A stretch of 64,000 bases of DNA, from the NCBI GenBank assembly GCA_963965975.1, contig OZ014414.1, forward strand, positions 3,509,501-3,573,500. The letters are read 5' to 3'. The position numbers and the translations under genes were made by a program. Under the pieces are notes generated by a model. The model was not told the DNA's origin. It made no database searches and saw only the letters and a program-made list of their open reading frames with translations. This DNA comes from Xestospongia bergquistia. Taxonomy: Eukaryota; Porifera; Demospongiae; Haplosclerida; Petrosiidae. Positions within the stretch are counted from its first letter, which is position 1; every line of letters begins with the position of its first letter. Positions 32,493 to 43,724 of the stretch are shown one piece after another.

Positions 32493-32708
32493 GTATGTTA
32501 ATAATAATTAAGTATAGTCACATTTTCTGGTCTTACCTAAAAACAGAATTACAACATTTGAAAAACTATGCATAAGTCTAAATGTCTTATAGAGAAATTC
32601 ACTATTGTTTTATTAAATCACCTTTACACAAACACTGCAGTATTACAAAAAAATTTGCAGGAGTTATCCACCTACAAAGTACATTATCATATTACCCTAT
32701 TTGTGTAG

Positions 32709-32786
32709 GTTATGTACCACGGAAACGACCTAATCAATTCCCAGAGGAAGCAGCACCATCAAAAAGGGAGTGTACTACTCTCTCAA
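32709..32786 (+). CDS. Gene A exon 10: bipartite-NLS-like exon 2
   Basis: A 26-codon phase 1/1 exon with RKRPNQFPEEAAPSKRE and then TTLS. It is recognisably the same module as exon 8 (KRPN, acidic pair, P-S-K-K/R, TT-L), with KR-x11-KR spacing. Acceptor TTTGTGTAG, donor CTCAA|GTAATT. Confidence 0.6.
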
Positions 32787-33980
32787 GTAATTAAATTTAA
32801 TTATACTAGACCAAAATTTCCAAATTAAGACTAAGAAATATTTTTTCATGTCAAAGCCAAGCTAAACAGTAGTGTATGTAACATTTACTGTGCATATGTT
32901 ATTGAAATGTAATGGTATCATAAAAACTTTAAGGTGTCATAGCTAATAATTATAGTCAATAATCTGTTAACATTAGACAATGATATTGCACACTCCACAT
33001 TTGTTTATGACTATTATCTGTCCATCGTGAGAATAACCAGTAACTCAGTCTTCTATAGCTCATGCTATAGAAATAATTTATAGAGAAATAATTTGCACCA
33101 TTCAAATAGCCTTCAAGTTCATAAATGTTATCTATAAAATTGAACATTAGCTATTTAATGAAGACACAACCTTGAAATATATAATTACATATATGTTATT
33201 AATAACACACTTAGCCTTTCATTCTCACATTACATTATGCAAAATTCACATTCAGTAGCGATTGCAAAATTCAACCAACCGTTCTCTACTTTACCAGAGA
33301 AGTTCAGAACTGTCAAAAATATCATCAATTGTTAAAGAAGGATATATATTAAGAAGACACAACACCAAAACATGAGAAGATTCACTATGATACACAACTT
33401 ACACATACAAAAACATTTGTAACTATGACACCATGCCCAAACTAGGTTGATTACATTGATTTATATTGATGTTCCAATAAACTGCAGTTATTCTAGGAAA
33501 AAGTATAGGTTAACCACTAATATTATTAAAGTCTTTCTCAGTGAAAACTGTGTTGTTACTAAGTACTGTTGTAAATTCTAAGCTATATCTAAGAAAAGTT
33601 ATGTCATCAATAATCAATATGATATTGTTCATTTACAATATTTACAGTGTAATAGGTCAACCTGAATGACCCCAATTTTTGGTCCTAAATCATCTGATGA
33701 AGTTTGCTATCATATAGTGAACAATATCCATAAAAGAGAATTTATTATTAGAGGCATAATTAACACTTTCATGTCTGAAACAATCTTCAGAGTCAAATCA
33801 AGTCATAACAAAGTGTATTGGCATTGGTAGTGAATGATAGTGACTACCCATAAAGTTTAGACTACAGCCATAGCATTTTCAGTTGTTCATATTTCTAGTA
33901 GTATTCTGTGCTGCATATATTTAGTTCTTACTATACTGATATTTTTCTGTTGATAAAGAGTTTTTCATCACTATCTATAG

Positions 33981-34082
33981 AAGAAAATAAGCCAGCACAT
34001 GACAGTGTGACACAGAGTGGTCAGCAAAACCTGTCTGGAGCTGCTGTTGAAAGCAGTGGAGTGATTCAACAGGGTGAAAAAA
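33981..34082 (+). CDS. Gene A exon 11: Gln/Ser-rich tail
   Basis: A 34-codon phase 1/1 exon, polar and without a recognised domain (ENKPAHDSVTQSGQQNL, then SGVIQQGEK). Acceptor ATCTATAG, donor AAAA|GTATGT. The longer open frame around it runs through intron sequence and was not used. Confidence 0.6.
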
Positions 34083-34251
34083 GTATGTCTTATACTATTT
34101 TGTGTGCCTACTACACCTCAAATCTTGTGTAGTCCTAAGATAGTTTTGAGCCAAATGTTTACTAATAATTGTCCATTCATTTTACATCATTTTACTAGAT
34201 ACCATAATAATTTTGTCAGGTAATATAGACTTTTATTGCTGTATTGTATAG

Positions 34252-34280
34252 GATACATACCATCTTTAGACTATTACTAA
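34252..34280 (+). CDS. Gene A exon 12: terminal exon
   Basis: After TGTATTGTATAG the phase-1 frame reads YIPSLDYY and stops at TAA 34278-34280. Phase agrees with exon 11 and the stop comes within nine codons, so this is a plausible last exon. It brings gene A to about 1,065 aa including the 2A leader. A different distal exon cannot be excluded. Confidence 0.45.
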
Positions 34281-35870
34281 CATACAACCCTAATATTGAT
34301 ATGGAAAACTTACTTCTTAAACAAGCAACTATACCTTTGTTGAACATCATGCATTTTCATTATGTAAACATTACAATGGACATTCACAATTTAACAAGTA
34401 GATTCTTTTTTTGGATTGTATCAGGAGATTTGACACAAATATATAATATTATAATTATAAACATTTTCCTTTTATAGATTATTATCATGCTACTCACTTC
34501 ACATGTGCTGTTCAATAGCATCATATATATTATTGTATCAGAATGTTTAATTGTTGAAATGAAGATTCCAAAAGCTCTTCTAATACATTACTTATGAATT
34601 TCATATATCACATTTTTCTGTAATGATTTTTAGTAAAGTTTTGTTATAAATTTCATATATCACATTTTACTGTAATGATTTTTAGTAAAGTTTTGTTTTT
34701 ATCATGCATTGTGTCATGACCTATAGTAATAGCCTCGTACCATGGTGAAGAAAACGCCTGATAACTACTGCTTGCTCTTGCGCATAATTTCCACATTTTT
34801 TTGGAAAAATATATAGTATACTTTAGGAATCATCCTTCAACTGTGATGCATGTAAACATTTCTCAGTATTCCACTATGCGCGATGGCTATTATACCCGTG
34901 GTGCAGATTGTAACTTCACTGCTGTTCTACACTACCATCTAAAGTAGCTAGGAAGATTAAGACTATCTCTAAAAAAGTTTTTATCCGTTGAAGCTGCATA
35001 TTACGGAAAAGATGTCATCGTGTGGTAGTTTGGAAAGATTTTACATTTCTAATTAAGTCAGTGGAACTGTGAACTCAGATTTTCTAAAACTGGGTAACAT
35101 TTATTGCTCATTTTTATATAGATGAAAGCAGTACTATAAAGAAAAGGAATCTGTTTTGTATATATTGATAAGAAAAATTCTAAAACCATTCAACCAAGTT
35201 GTATCTTACTTGTCATGTAAGACATAACAATGTGGAGATTTACTTCAACTAGATGTAACATTCCATAACAAACAGCACTTTATTAAATATTGATCATACA
35301 ATGTATAAAAATACCTTATGTTATAATTGATGCTTGGTTTTATAAAAATCATTTTTAGTATATGTAGCATAACTCAGGAATTACTGCTGTTGTTGTGATT
35401 GATAATGGAAACATGTAATGTAGTGTAAGTTTATATTTTATTCATGAATTCTTAACAGGTTTTACACATTATGAGCATTAATTTATTTTTTATAGTTATA
35501 AAAATGCGTAAAAACAGTTTATAGTAAAGTTCTGCTAGTCGCAATATGGCACTTAGTCTACTAATTTTGAAAATTCTTTCTGTTGTGTTGTGTTTTATAT
35601 ATCTGAAGATCATTAGAACTATCAAGCATTAATCCATTAATTGTCCCAATTATCAAATTCCAAATATCAAATTACAGTGAATACAATTGCAATTAATATT
35701 AATTTTAATAATTATATATTTATAAACTATTGTTATTCATAATACGCCACGCCCCAAGTTTCCTGAAAAATGATAGTCGTGACTAAGAAGTTTCGCACGT
35801 ACATACCTGGAACTGTTGTTTCCCTTCTTATAGCTAACTAGTCTTCCCAAGAAGACAGACTTAATTTTCA
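34281..35870. other. Intergenic, nothing firm
   Basis: Mostly AT-rich. There is a two-copy tandem repeat of about 50 bp at 34597-34695 (AATTTCATATATCACATTTT units). A CpG-containing patch at 34735-34900 and another at 35740-35830 could be promoter or transposon-end remnants. No gene was recognised. Confidence 0.35.
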
Positions 35871-35879
35871 TTAGAAAAG

Positions 35880-36300
35880 ATTATGGACTGAACCATCTGC
35901 ACACATTTGCTTGTACAATGATGGTGGCATTTGGCAAGTCAGCAAGCACACATTGGAAGATACAATGGACACGACGAGTCATGCTCATTTAGTTGCAAAA
36001 CATACAACCATGTCAAAAAACTTTAATATTACATGAAAAAATGTCAAACGTTTAGACCTTGTTATGCCAATGATTTCTGCTCTGGCAGCAGGGTTATAGT
36101 TGAGTAATTTTCCTGATTATATACCACCATAACCTGAGTGTCAGGCTAAATATTGGTGGAACAAATACATGATGAATCATGAGGCAAAGTGCCATATGGC
36201 AAAAGACCATTTCCTGACTGGTATAAATGAATTAAAGAAATATTGCTTTATGCAACATTTTGGTGGCAGTGGTGGATCACTTTGAACGGAAGACAGAAGA
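35880..36300 (+). pseudogene. Frame-preserved fragment of an uncharacterised secreted-type domain
   Basis: One plus-strand frame stays meaningful over about 140 codons despite three in-frame stops: YNDGGIWQVSKHTLEDT, HAHLVAKHTTMSKNFNIT, stop (36031-36033), KNVKRLDLVMPMISALAAGL, stop, LSNFPDYIPP, stop, ECQAKYWWNKYMMNH. I recall proteins with NDGG-x-WQV ... YSALAARL-x-LSN ... QA-x-YW in marine invertebrates, but cannot name the family; a lysozyme-like fold is only a guess. The stops sit where Trp and Tyr would be expected, indicating point decay without indels. The gag frame of the retrotransposon starts about 150 bases downstream. Confidence 0.45.
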
Positions 36301-36448
36301 GAACCGCCCAGTGGATGAACGAGTACAATTTGGATTACGACGCTCATCGAACTATAATAAGACTGAACCTTCGTGAACAAACAAGTACAATTTGGATTAC
36401 AATGCTCATCTGACTGCAATAAGACCAAACCTTTGAGAGACACTTCAA

Positions 36449-37100
36449 ATGGCCTATAGGTATCAATCTACTGTATCAGATAGCGAAGAAAATGTTAGTA
36501 AGAGAAGAACAAAAACGAAGAGAAATACAGAAATGGAAGAATTGACACATATAATGGCTAGGATGGCTCAAATGATGGAACAGAACCAAACTCAGAGAAG
36601 TACTAACGTTCCCAAGTTCAGAACCATGGGAGAAAAAGAGGATATTGAAGACTATCTGACTCTCTTTGAATGACATATGATTCTTAATGACATGCCCGAA
36701 GATGAGTGGACCCGACAATTGCCACCTGTGCTCACTGGGAGAGCAGGAGCAGCTTACAACAATGTAGAACCGAAAGCACCTTATGAAATTCTCAAGCAAT
36801 TCTCCAACGTTATGAGATCAACCCAGTACAAACTGGTCTGCCCCGAGACCTTCAAGCATGAATAGATGCTCGAGGACCTCATACCATGGGGGAGCTAAAA
36901 AAGTGCATTCAATAATACCAACTGAAGTGAAAAGAGGAAGATATGGAACGGAAATTTATTACATCCTCCCGACCCGAGATCAGAGAAGGATGGAAGAGTC
37001 AGCCTAGTAGGAGAACAGAAACCAAGTCACCTCAAGAAGAGAAGTAACTTGCTACAAATGTGGTCAGATTGGTCAGATTTCCCGGAATGGCCCTAAGAAA
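36449..37100 (+). pseudogene. Gag region of the Gmr1-like element, broken
   Basis: Starts ATG 36449 (MAYRYQSTVSDSEENVSKRR). A capsid-like segment follows (PPVLTGRAGAAYNN). In-frame stops occur at 36671-36673 (TGA) and 36862-36864 (TAG). The zinc knuckle near 37050 reads CYKCGQIGQISRNGP: the His and final Cys of CCHC are replaced by Gln and Gly. All lesions are substitutions except possible shifts around 36890-37000. Confidence 0.65.
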
Positions 37101-37480
37101 TTGTTTGGACAAAAGATGATTTACCGAGATCTGTTAAGGAAAGGTATTGTGAATGGAATACCTACTGACAGAATAGTGTTGGACACTGGAGCATCTACCA
37201 CTATCGTACATCAAAGGATGGTAACAGAGGAGAACTATACTGGAGATGCTGTGACAATTACAGATTCTGGAGGATCTACCTGTTTATAAACAAAGGCTAA
37301 AGTGACAATTCAACTACAAAGGGAACAAGAGTTCAGTCAGGAAGTGGCTGTGTCAGAAGTTGTGCCCGAAGATGTACTGTTGGGGAAAGATGCACCAATT
37401 GGCATACCTTTGTTAGATACCATTCCACGACAAGTGAGAAAGTCGATGTGGGAGAAGATGAATTGAGAGTTTGCTGGAGC
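37101..37480 (+). pseudogene. Aspartic protease region of the Gmr1-like element
   Basis: Contains the retroviral-type active site VLDTGASTTIV (about 37180-37210). An in-frame TAA follows at 37287-37289, after which the protease fold continues in the same frame (LLGKDAPIG). Inactive as read. Confidence 0.65.
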
Positions 37481-37559
37481 TGTGGTGACAAGAGCTCAAG
37501 TTAGGAGAAGTCATCGAGACTGAAGGAAGAAGGTTGGATCACCAAGGAATTCGAGTCCA

Positions 37560-39030
37560 GTTGTGGCAGTGATAGAGCTTCTGAAGAATAAGAAGAATTG
37601 GAATCACTGTCAACAAAAGTGCCGGAGGAAAATCAAAGTACTGAGAAATCTGAGATGGAGATGGGGAGTCCAATGGAAGGAGGTCAAAGAACTGATGAAA
37701 CTAAGATTGATGGGAACTGTGATCAGACGGATCAAAACTCCATCTGTGAGAATATTGAATTTAATTTTGATGATACTTTGTTTCAGGAACCCGGACGAGG
37801 ACGAATAACCAAAACCAGAGCAAAGAAAAGGCAAGAGCGCCGAAGACAAAATGGATGTAATGCAACAAGAGATCAGCTCATTGAGGGACAGCAAAAGGAT
37901 CCAGATATCCAAGCTTGGAAGGCAAGAGAGGATTCAGAAGCTGTGGATATTAGAAATGGAGTGTTGTGTTGACTGTGGAAGTCAAAACGAAATCCTAATG
38001 AAAGGGAACTTCAAATAGTTCTGCCTACACAATACTGGTTTGATATTCTCAAAATGCCACATGACATGCCAATGGCTGGACATATGGGAGTTGAACGAAC
38101 TCTTCAGAGAATTAGAAAAAGTTTCTGGTGGCCAGGAGTAATGAATGATGTGAAGACCTATGCACAATCCTGCACAGAATGTCAGAAAGTGGGTAGGTGA
38201 CCTATGAAAGTGCCATTGGTGAAGATGCCTATCAATGGCAAACCCTTCGAATGGATAGCAATGGATATAGTAGGACTATTACCGAAGACAACCAGTGGAC
38301 ACCATTACATTTTAGTAATTAGTGACTATGCTACAAGATTTTCAGAAGCATACCCTCTCAGGAGATATACAGCTGTAAGTGTAGCTGATAAACGTATGGA
38401 TTTATTTTCCATAGTGGGAGTACCAAATGAAATTTTGACAGATCAAGGCACAAACTTTACTTCAGAACTGCTGAAGGAATTGTAGCAGATGTTGGGAATC
38501 AAAGCCATAACCACCAGCCCATATCACCCACAGACTAATGGTTTAGTAGAGAGACTGAACCAGACTCTGAAACTCATGTTAAAGAAAACTTCAAGATGCA
38601 CTACATGACAATGGGATAAAATGTTACCCCTGGTACTATTTGCCTACAGGGAAATCCCTCAGGAAACCACAGGATTCAGTCCCTTTGAACTCTTATATTC
38701 GAGAGACGTGAAAGGACCTATGGACATATTGAAGGATCAGTGGATTGCAACACAACCAGAAGAAAATGACATTACAAGCTATGTTTTGTCACTCCGTCAA
38801 TGTATGGAAGAAGCCCATGTGATAGCCCAACAAAATTGGAAGAAGGTTAAAATAAAGCAGAAACAATGGTATGATCAGCATGCTCAAAAGAAAAGCTACA
38901 TACCTGGAGATCAAGTTCTACTATTACTACCAGATAGCACACAGAAGTTTAAAGCGCAGTGGAAAGGACCTTACAGGATCAAAAAGAGAATTGGAAGAGT
39001 CAACTATGAGTAAGAGATGCCTGAACATAA
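37560..39030 (+). pseudogene. Integrase of the Gmr1-like element, upstream of RT
   Basis: After a poorly conserved spacer, an HHCC zinc finger is seen (HDMPMAGHMG ... SCTECQ, 38060-38190). The core has Asp in AMDIVG (about 38260), Asp in TDQGTNF (about 38440) and Glu in NGLVERLNQ (about 38545), so the D,D-35-E triad is complete. A C-terminal GPY/F-like KGPYRIKKR follows near 38970. In-frame stops occur at 38198, 38483 and 38606. Placement before the RT is the diagnostic oddity. Confidence 0.8.
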
Positions 39031-40070
39031 CATGACCAAGGTATTCCATTGTAACTTGCTTAAACAATGGTACCCTAGGACAGAAACAAGTTACACTAGT
39101 ATTGTGGAGGATAGCACTGAGTTGATAAGTCCTGAATGGCAAGAAGGGGAGCCATGAATAGGAGATCAACTAACAGGAAAGAAAAACAAGAATTAGAGAA
39201 ACTCCTACAACAATATAAGCAAGTTATTGATCCGAAGCCTGGACATGCTAAAAGAACTGTGCATAAGATCGTGACAGATGGAAGTGGTTCAATACGTCAA
39301 GGACCTTATCAGATACCTCCAGCCCTGAAGAAAGATCTCTGTGATGAACTGCAAACCATGCTCAAGGATGGATTAATTGAGGAGTCAAGCAGTGAATGGT
39401 CATCACCAATTGTTGTGGTTAAGAAGAAGGATGGCAGTAATAGAATTTGTGTAGATTACAGGAAATTGAATGCAATTACTAAATTTGATGCCTACCCTAT
39501 GCCAAGAATAGATGACAAGTTAGATGCCATAGGGAATGCAAAATATATATCTACTCTCGATCTAGCGAAAGGGTATTGGCAGATACCAATGGACCAACAG
39601 GATTGTGAGAAGACTGCGTTCAGCAGCCATTTAGGATTATTTCAGTTCACCGTGATGCCTTTTGGACTAAGTGGGGCACCAGTGTCTTTTCAACGAGTGA
39701 TGGACCAAACCTTAAGAGGACTTAATGACTTTGTTGGTGTGTATCTAGATGACATTGTAATTCATAGCTCAACTTGGAAAGAATATCTAGTTCACTATCA
39801 GCAAGTATTGGAAAGACTACAAGACACTGGATTAACTCTGAAACTAAAGAAGTGCGAATTCGGAGCAGCAGAATGCACTTATCTTGGACATTGCATTGGT
39901 CAAGGAGGTGTCAGACCTGAACAGAACAAAGTCATGGCCATTAAACTAGTAAAGAGACCAACAACGAAGAAGGAAGTTCGAGCATTCTGGGGAATGATTG
40001 GTTAATACAGGAGATTCATAAGGGATTTTGCCCATATAGCTGAGCCACTAACTAACCTTACAAAGAAAGG
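39031..40070 (+). pseudogene. Reverse transcriptase of the Gmr1-like element
   Basis: Open for 289 codons from 39136. RT blocks in order: IVVVKKKDGSNRICVDYRKL, TLDLAKGYWQIPM, MPFGLSGAPVSFQ, the catalytic YLDDIVIHS (YLDD at 39742-39753), LKLKKCEFG and YLGHCIGQGG. A TAA at 40003-40005 falls where the conserved G-Y-Y-R-R-F segment is expected, and the frame continues after it. Sequence style is Ty3/gypsy. Confidence 0.85.
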
Positions 40071-40071
40071 A

Positions 40072-40550
40072 TTGCCAGAGACTATAGAGTGGAGTGTTGC
40101 AGCAGAAACGGCATTTGAGAAACTGAAAACTACCCTCACTTCATCAACTGTTATGCGGAACCCAGAACCTAATTTAACATTCCTTGTGCAGACAGATGCA
40201 TCAGATGTAGGGATTGGAGTGGTATTGAGTCAGAGAGACCCATTAGGAAATGACTATCCTATTGCTTACTTCAGTAAGAAACTGCTGGACAGAGAACGAA
40301 AGTATGCTGTGGTGGAAAAAGAATGTCTAACAATAAAACTAGGAGTACAAGCCTTTTCAGTATATTTGATCGGAAAGCCTTATATAATACAGACTGACCA
40401 CCGAGCACTCCAGTGGCTGCAGAAGTTTAAAGAAGGGAACTCTAGACTGATGAGGTGGAGCCTGACGCTTCAGCCCTATCAATTTACATTAGAGCACAGA
40501 AAAGGACAAGAGAATTAAAATGCTGATGGATTGTCCCGATTGGAATTGGA
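40072..40550 (+). pseudogene. RNase H of the Gmr1-like element
   Basis: Gypsy-type RNase H: FLVQTDASDVGIGVVL, PIAYFSKKLLDRERKY, VVEKECLTI and QTDHRALQWL. A TAA at 40516-40518 interrupts the final ADGLSR motif region. No integrase follows, confirming that the order is not the usual gypsy order. Confidence 0.8.
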
Positions 40551-40559
40551 GCAACCTGC

Positions 40560-41150
40560 ACTTCGTGCAAAAGAAGGTGGGAGTAAATGTGACAAAAGTG
40601 AGCTAGTGGATCAAATGGAGGATGTTTATGATGAATAAATAATGGACCAATCAGATTCATTGTTTAAAGGAACAATCATATTCATTGTATTTTATTTTCC
40701 CACGCTACATTAACCAATCATTTTGTTTTAATCATGAGACCACTAAGTTCACTATTTAAACCCATTCACATTCATTCCTAGTCAGTCTGAAGTCTGGATA
40801 TATTATACTTAACTTATTATTTTAAAATCAAGATTATTTAACCCAGCGCATCCGACAGTGATGCTTTCCTTAACCTATACCTTAGTCATAAGTAAAAGAT
40901 TATCAGAGAAAGTAATACTATAGAATTGAAATATTTTGATCAGTTTTGAGTGAGATATTCAATGTTTTCTACCAATACATTTCAATGGACAACCCAGGTC
41001 AGCCCTACATAGGGACTGCTACTACATGCCTAATAATTATCCTAAAAACAGCTTTCACTTGTTCTGATCTTTTGCTTTTAACAAATTAAGTTTTCTCAGA
41101 GATGTGATTGTTTATTATTAGATAATTACACTAACATTTTATGTTATATT
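40560..41150. other. 3' flank of the Gmr1-like element
   Basis: A purine-rich AAAAGAAGGTGGGAG at 40570 followed shortly by TGTGAC might mark a polypurine tract and LTR start. TTTAAACCCATTCACATTC near 40755 is promoter-like, but no 5' counterpart was found, so the LTR is unproven. From 40850 on nothing is recognised. Confidence 0.35.
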
Positions 41151-42070
41151 GTCTAATTATCGCAACATTATACCAACAGTCTTCATAAAATTTATAAATA
41201 TTTGTTACAATAATGAACATTATGTCTGTCTGACAATTATTTGATCTGATAAACTATAGATCTTCGACAATCTGTACACTAAAAATGGCTTATTTTAATT
41301 ATGGATTTGTTACAATAGAAAAAATGTACATTAATTATAGCTGAGCAATATACTTAACACTTCATTTATAAACAATTTAAAATGAACAGTTGCATATTAA
41401 ACAACTGATGCTTCAATTGTTGTCCTTCACTGATATTTTAGAGTGAGAACCTGATGCAACTACAGTATAACAAATACTGGCATCTTTAGAAAAAATATTT
41501 ACTTCACTTATACAGCTTTAATCATAAAACATATGCACATGAACACTTACTTCATTGAAAACATCTAGATTGGCTCCTTCTGTGTTAAAATCAAAACAAC
41601 ATCTTTGTGTCCATTCTTTGCTGCTAACATGACAGGAGTAAATCCAACCTAAATATATTATAATAACTACATTAACATGAATCAAGAGAGGATATAATAA
41701 CATCTGTACATTACCCATACTACCTAGACAACATTACATATAATTAAACAAAATAACTCAAGTCATTCTCAACAATTGACAAAACATTATAAATATAAAA
41801 ATTCGATACTGTGACAATAATAAATACTTTTATAGCATGAGGACAAACTTCAAAATTAGGACATAATACATGTACAACAATTCTCAATAATACATGTTCT
41901 TACAGTAAAACAAACAAGAAAAGACATTCGCTGTACATACACTTAGGTTAAATTACTTGCACAAGTGTAAATAATCATTCATCATCTACCGCTTATCAGC
42001 CAATAACATATTGATAATAAAAATTATTTGTACAAGGTTCAATAATCATTCATCATCCTTCATTTTATTC
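41150..42070. repeat. Duplicon copy 2 (partner at 5480-6440)
   Basis: Homologous to 5480-6440 over most of its length, including the ankyrin relic and the boundary with the satellite array. It has about 50 additional bases near 41900-41950 relative to copy 1. Confidence 0.75.
41551..41648 (-). pseudogene. Degenerate ankyrin-repeat exon, copy 2
   Basis: Same acceptor and donor positions as copy 1. The first two thirds form a perfect ankyrin core in one frame (FTPVMLAAKNGHKDVVLIL), then a one-base deletion near 41581 (AGAAGGAGCC against AGAAAGGAACC in copy 1) moves the last residues out of frame. Confidence 0.65.
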
Positions 42071-42939
42071 CACATACCAACTATTATATTGTAAGGGACA
42101 CATTTAGATGACAATTAATTACAGCATAATAGATGTGACAAAAGAAAACAATAGAGTTAAAAAATGTTAAGGTCACATCAATATACTTAGGACTTCTACT
42201 AAATTATATCACACTTACCAACTATTATATTGCATAGGACACATTCAGATGACAAGTAATTACAGCACAATAGAAGGGGAAGAGTAGAGTATAAAATGAA
42301 AAAGTAATTATAACACAATAGAAATTGAAGCAGAAGAAATAAAGTATATATATGTAAACGTCACATTCTCTGTACTCAGAATTTATACTACATTATTACT
42401 TATTTACCAACTATTATATTGTACAGGACACAGTTAGATGACAAGTAATTACAACAGAAGAGATGTGAAAAAAGAAAAACTACAGAGTAAACAATGTCAA
42501 CATCACATTTAATCACTTAGGATTTGTACTACATTACATCACACCTACCAATTATTATATTGTACAGGACACACTCAGATGACAAGCAATTATAGCACAA
42601 TAGAAGTAAAAGCAGAAGAAATAGACTATAAAAATATAAAAGTCACATCTCTATATACTTAGGACTTTTATTACATTATATCACACTTACCAACTATTAT
42701 ATCGTACAGGACACATTCAGATGACAAGAAATTATAGCACAATAGAAGTAGAAGCAGAAGAAATAGAATGAAACGTCACATTCTACATACTTAGGATTTC
42801 TACTACATCATACAACACTTACAAACTATTATATTATACTTAACACATTTAAATGACAAGTAGTTATAGCACAATAGAAGTAGAAGCAGAAGAAATAGAG
42901 TATAAAAATGAAAGGTCACATTCTATATAGATTATAAAA

Positions 42940-43170
42940 ATTTTATACTACTTCTAGTGTGCTATAATTACTTGTCATCTGAATGTGTCCTATACAATAT
43001 AGTAGTTGGTTAGTGTGATATATTGTAGCAGAAATCCTAAGTATATAGAATGAGACCTTTCATTTTTATACTATATTTCTTCTGTTTCTACTTCTATCGT
43101 GTTATAATTAGTTTTCATCTGAATGTGGCTTGTAAAATATAATAATTTCTTCTACATCATATAACAGGAT
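42940..43170 (-). repeat. Inverted satellite segment 1
   Basis: About 1.5 satellite units in reverse orientation (CTTGTCATCTGAATGTGTCC, ATAGTAGTTGGTTAGTGTGA) flanked by forward units, creating a long imperfect palindrome. Confidence 0.75.
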
Positions 43171-43724
43171 TTCTACTACATCATATAACACTTACCAACT
43201 ATTATATTATACATAAGACATTTAAATGACAAGTAGTTATAGCACGATAGAAGTGGAAGCAGAAGAAACGTAGTATAAAAATGAAAGGTCACATTCTATA
43301 TAATTAGGATTTCTACTACATTATATCACACTTACCAGCTATTATATTGTATAAAACACATTCAGATGATAAGTAATTACAGCATAATCGAAGTGGAAGC
43401 AGAAGAAATATAGTATAAAAATGTAAGGACACATTCTATATATACTTAGGATTTCTACTACATTATATCAAACTAAACAACTACTATATTATACATAGCA
43501 CACTCAGATGACAAGTAATTATAACACAATAGAAAAGTGGAGGTACAAGAAATATAGTATAAAAATGAAAGGTCACATTCTATATACTTAGGATTTCTGC
43601 TACATTATATCACACTTACCCACTATTATATCGTAAAGGACACATTCTAATGACAAGACATTATAGCACAATAGAAGTAGAAGCAGAAGAAATAGAGTAT
43701 AAAAATGAATGGTCAAATTTTTTA

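Larger units (their letters stand above)
36250..40560 (+). mobile_element. Ty3/gypsy-like LTR retrotransposon with copia-like order (Gmr1-like)
   Basis: Domain order on the plus strand is gag (36449-36960), CCHC remnant (about 37050), protease (37180), integrase (38050-39010), reverse transcriptase (39136-40060), RNase H (40072-40550). RT and RNase H sequence motifs are of gypsy type, yet integrase precedes RT, as in Ty1/copia. This arrangement defines the Gmr1 group described from deuterostomes. A TTTTGGTGGCAGTGGTGG segment at 36258 may be the primer-binding region. LTRs were not confirmed at either end. The leader contains a ~60-bp tandem duplication (36325-36380 and 36385-36440). Numerous in-frame stops make the copy inactive. 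Confidence 0.8.
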
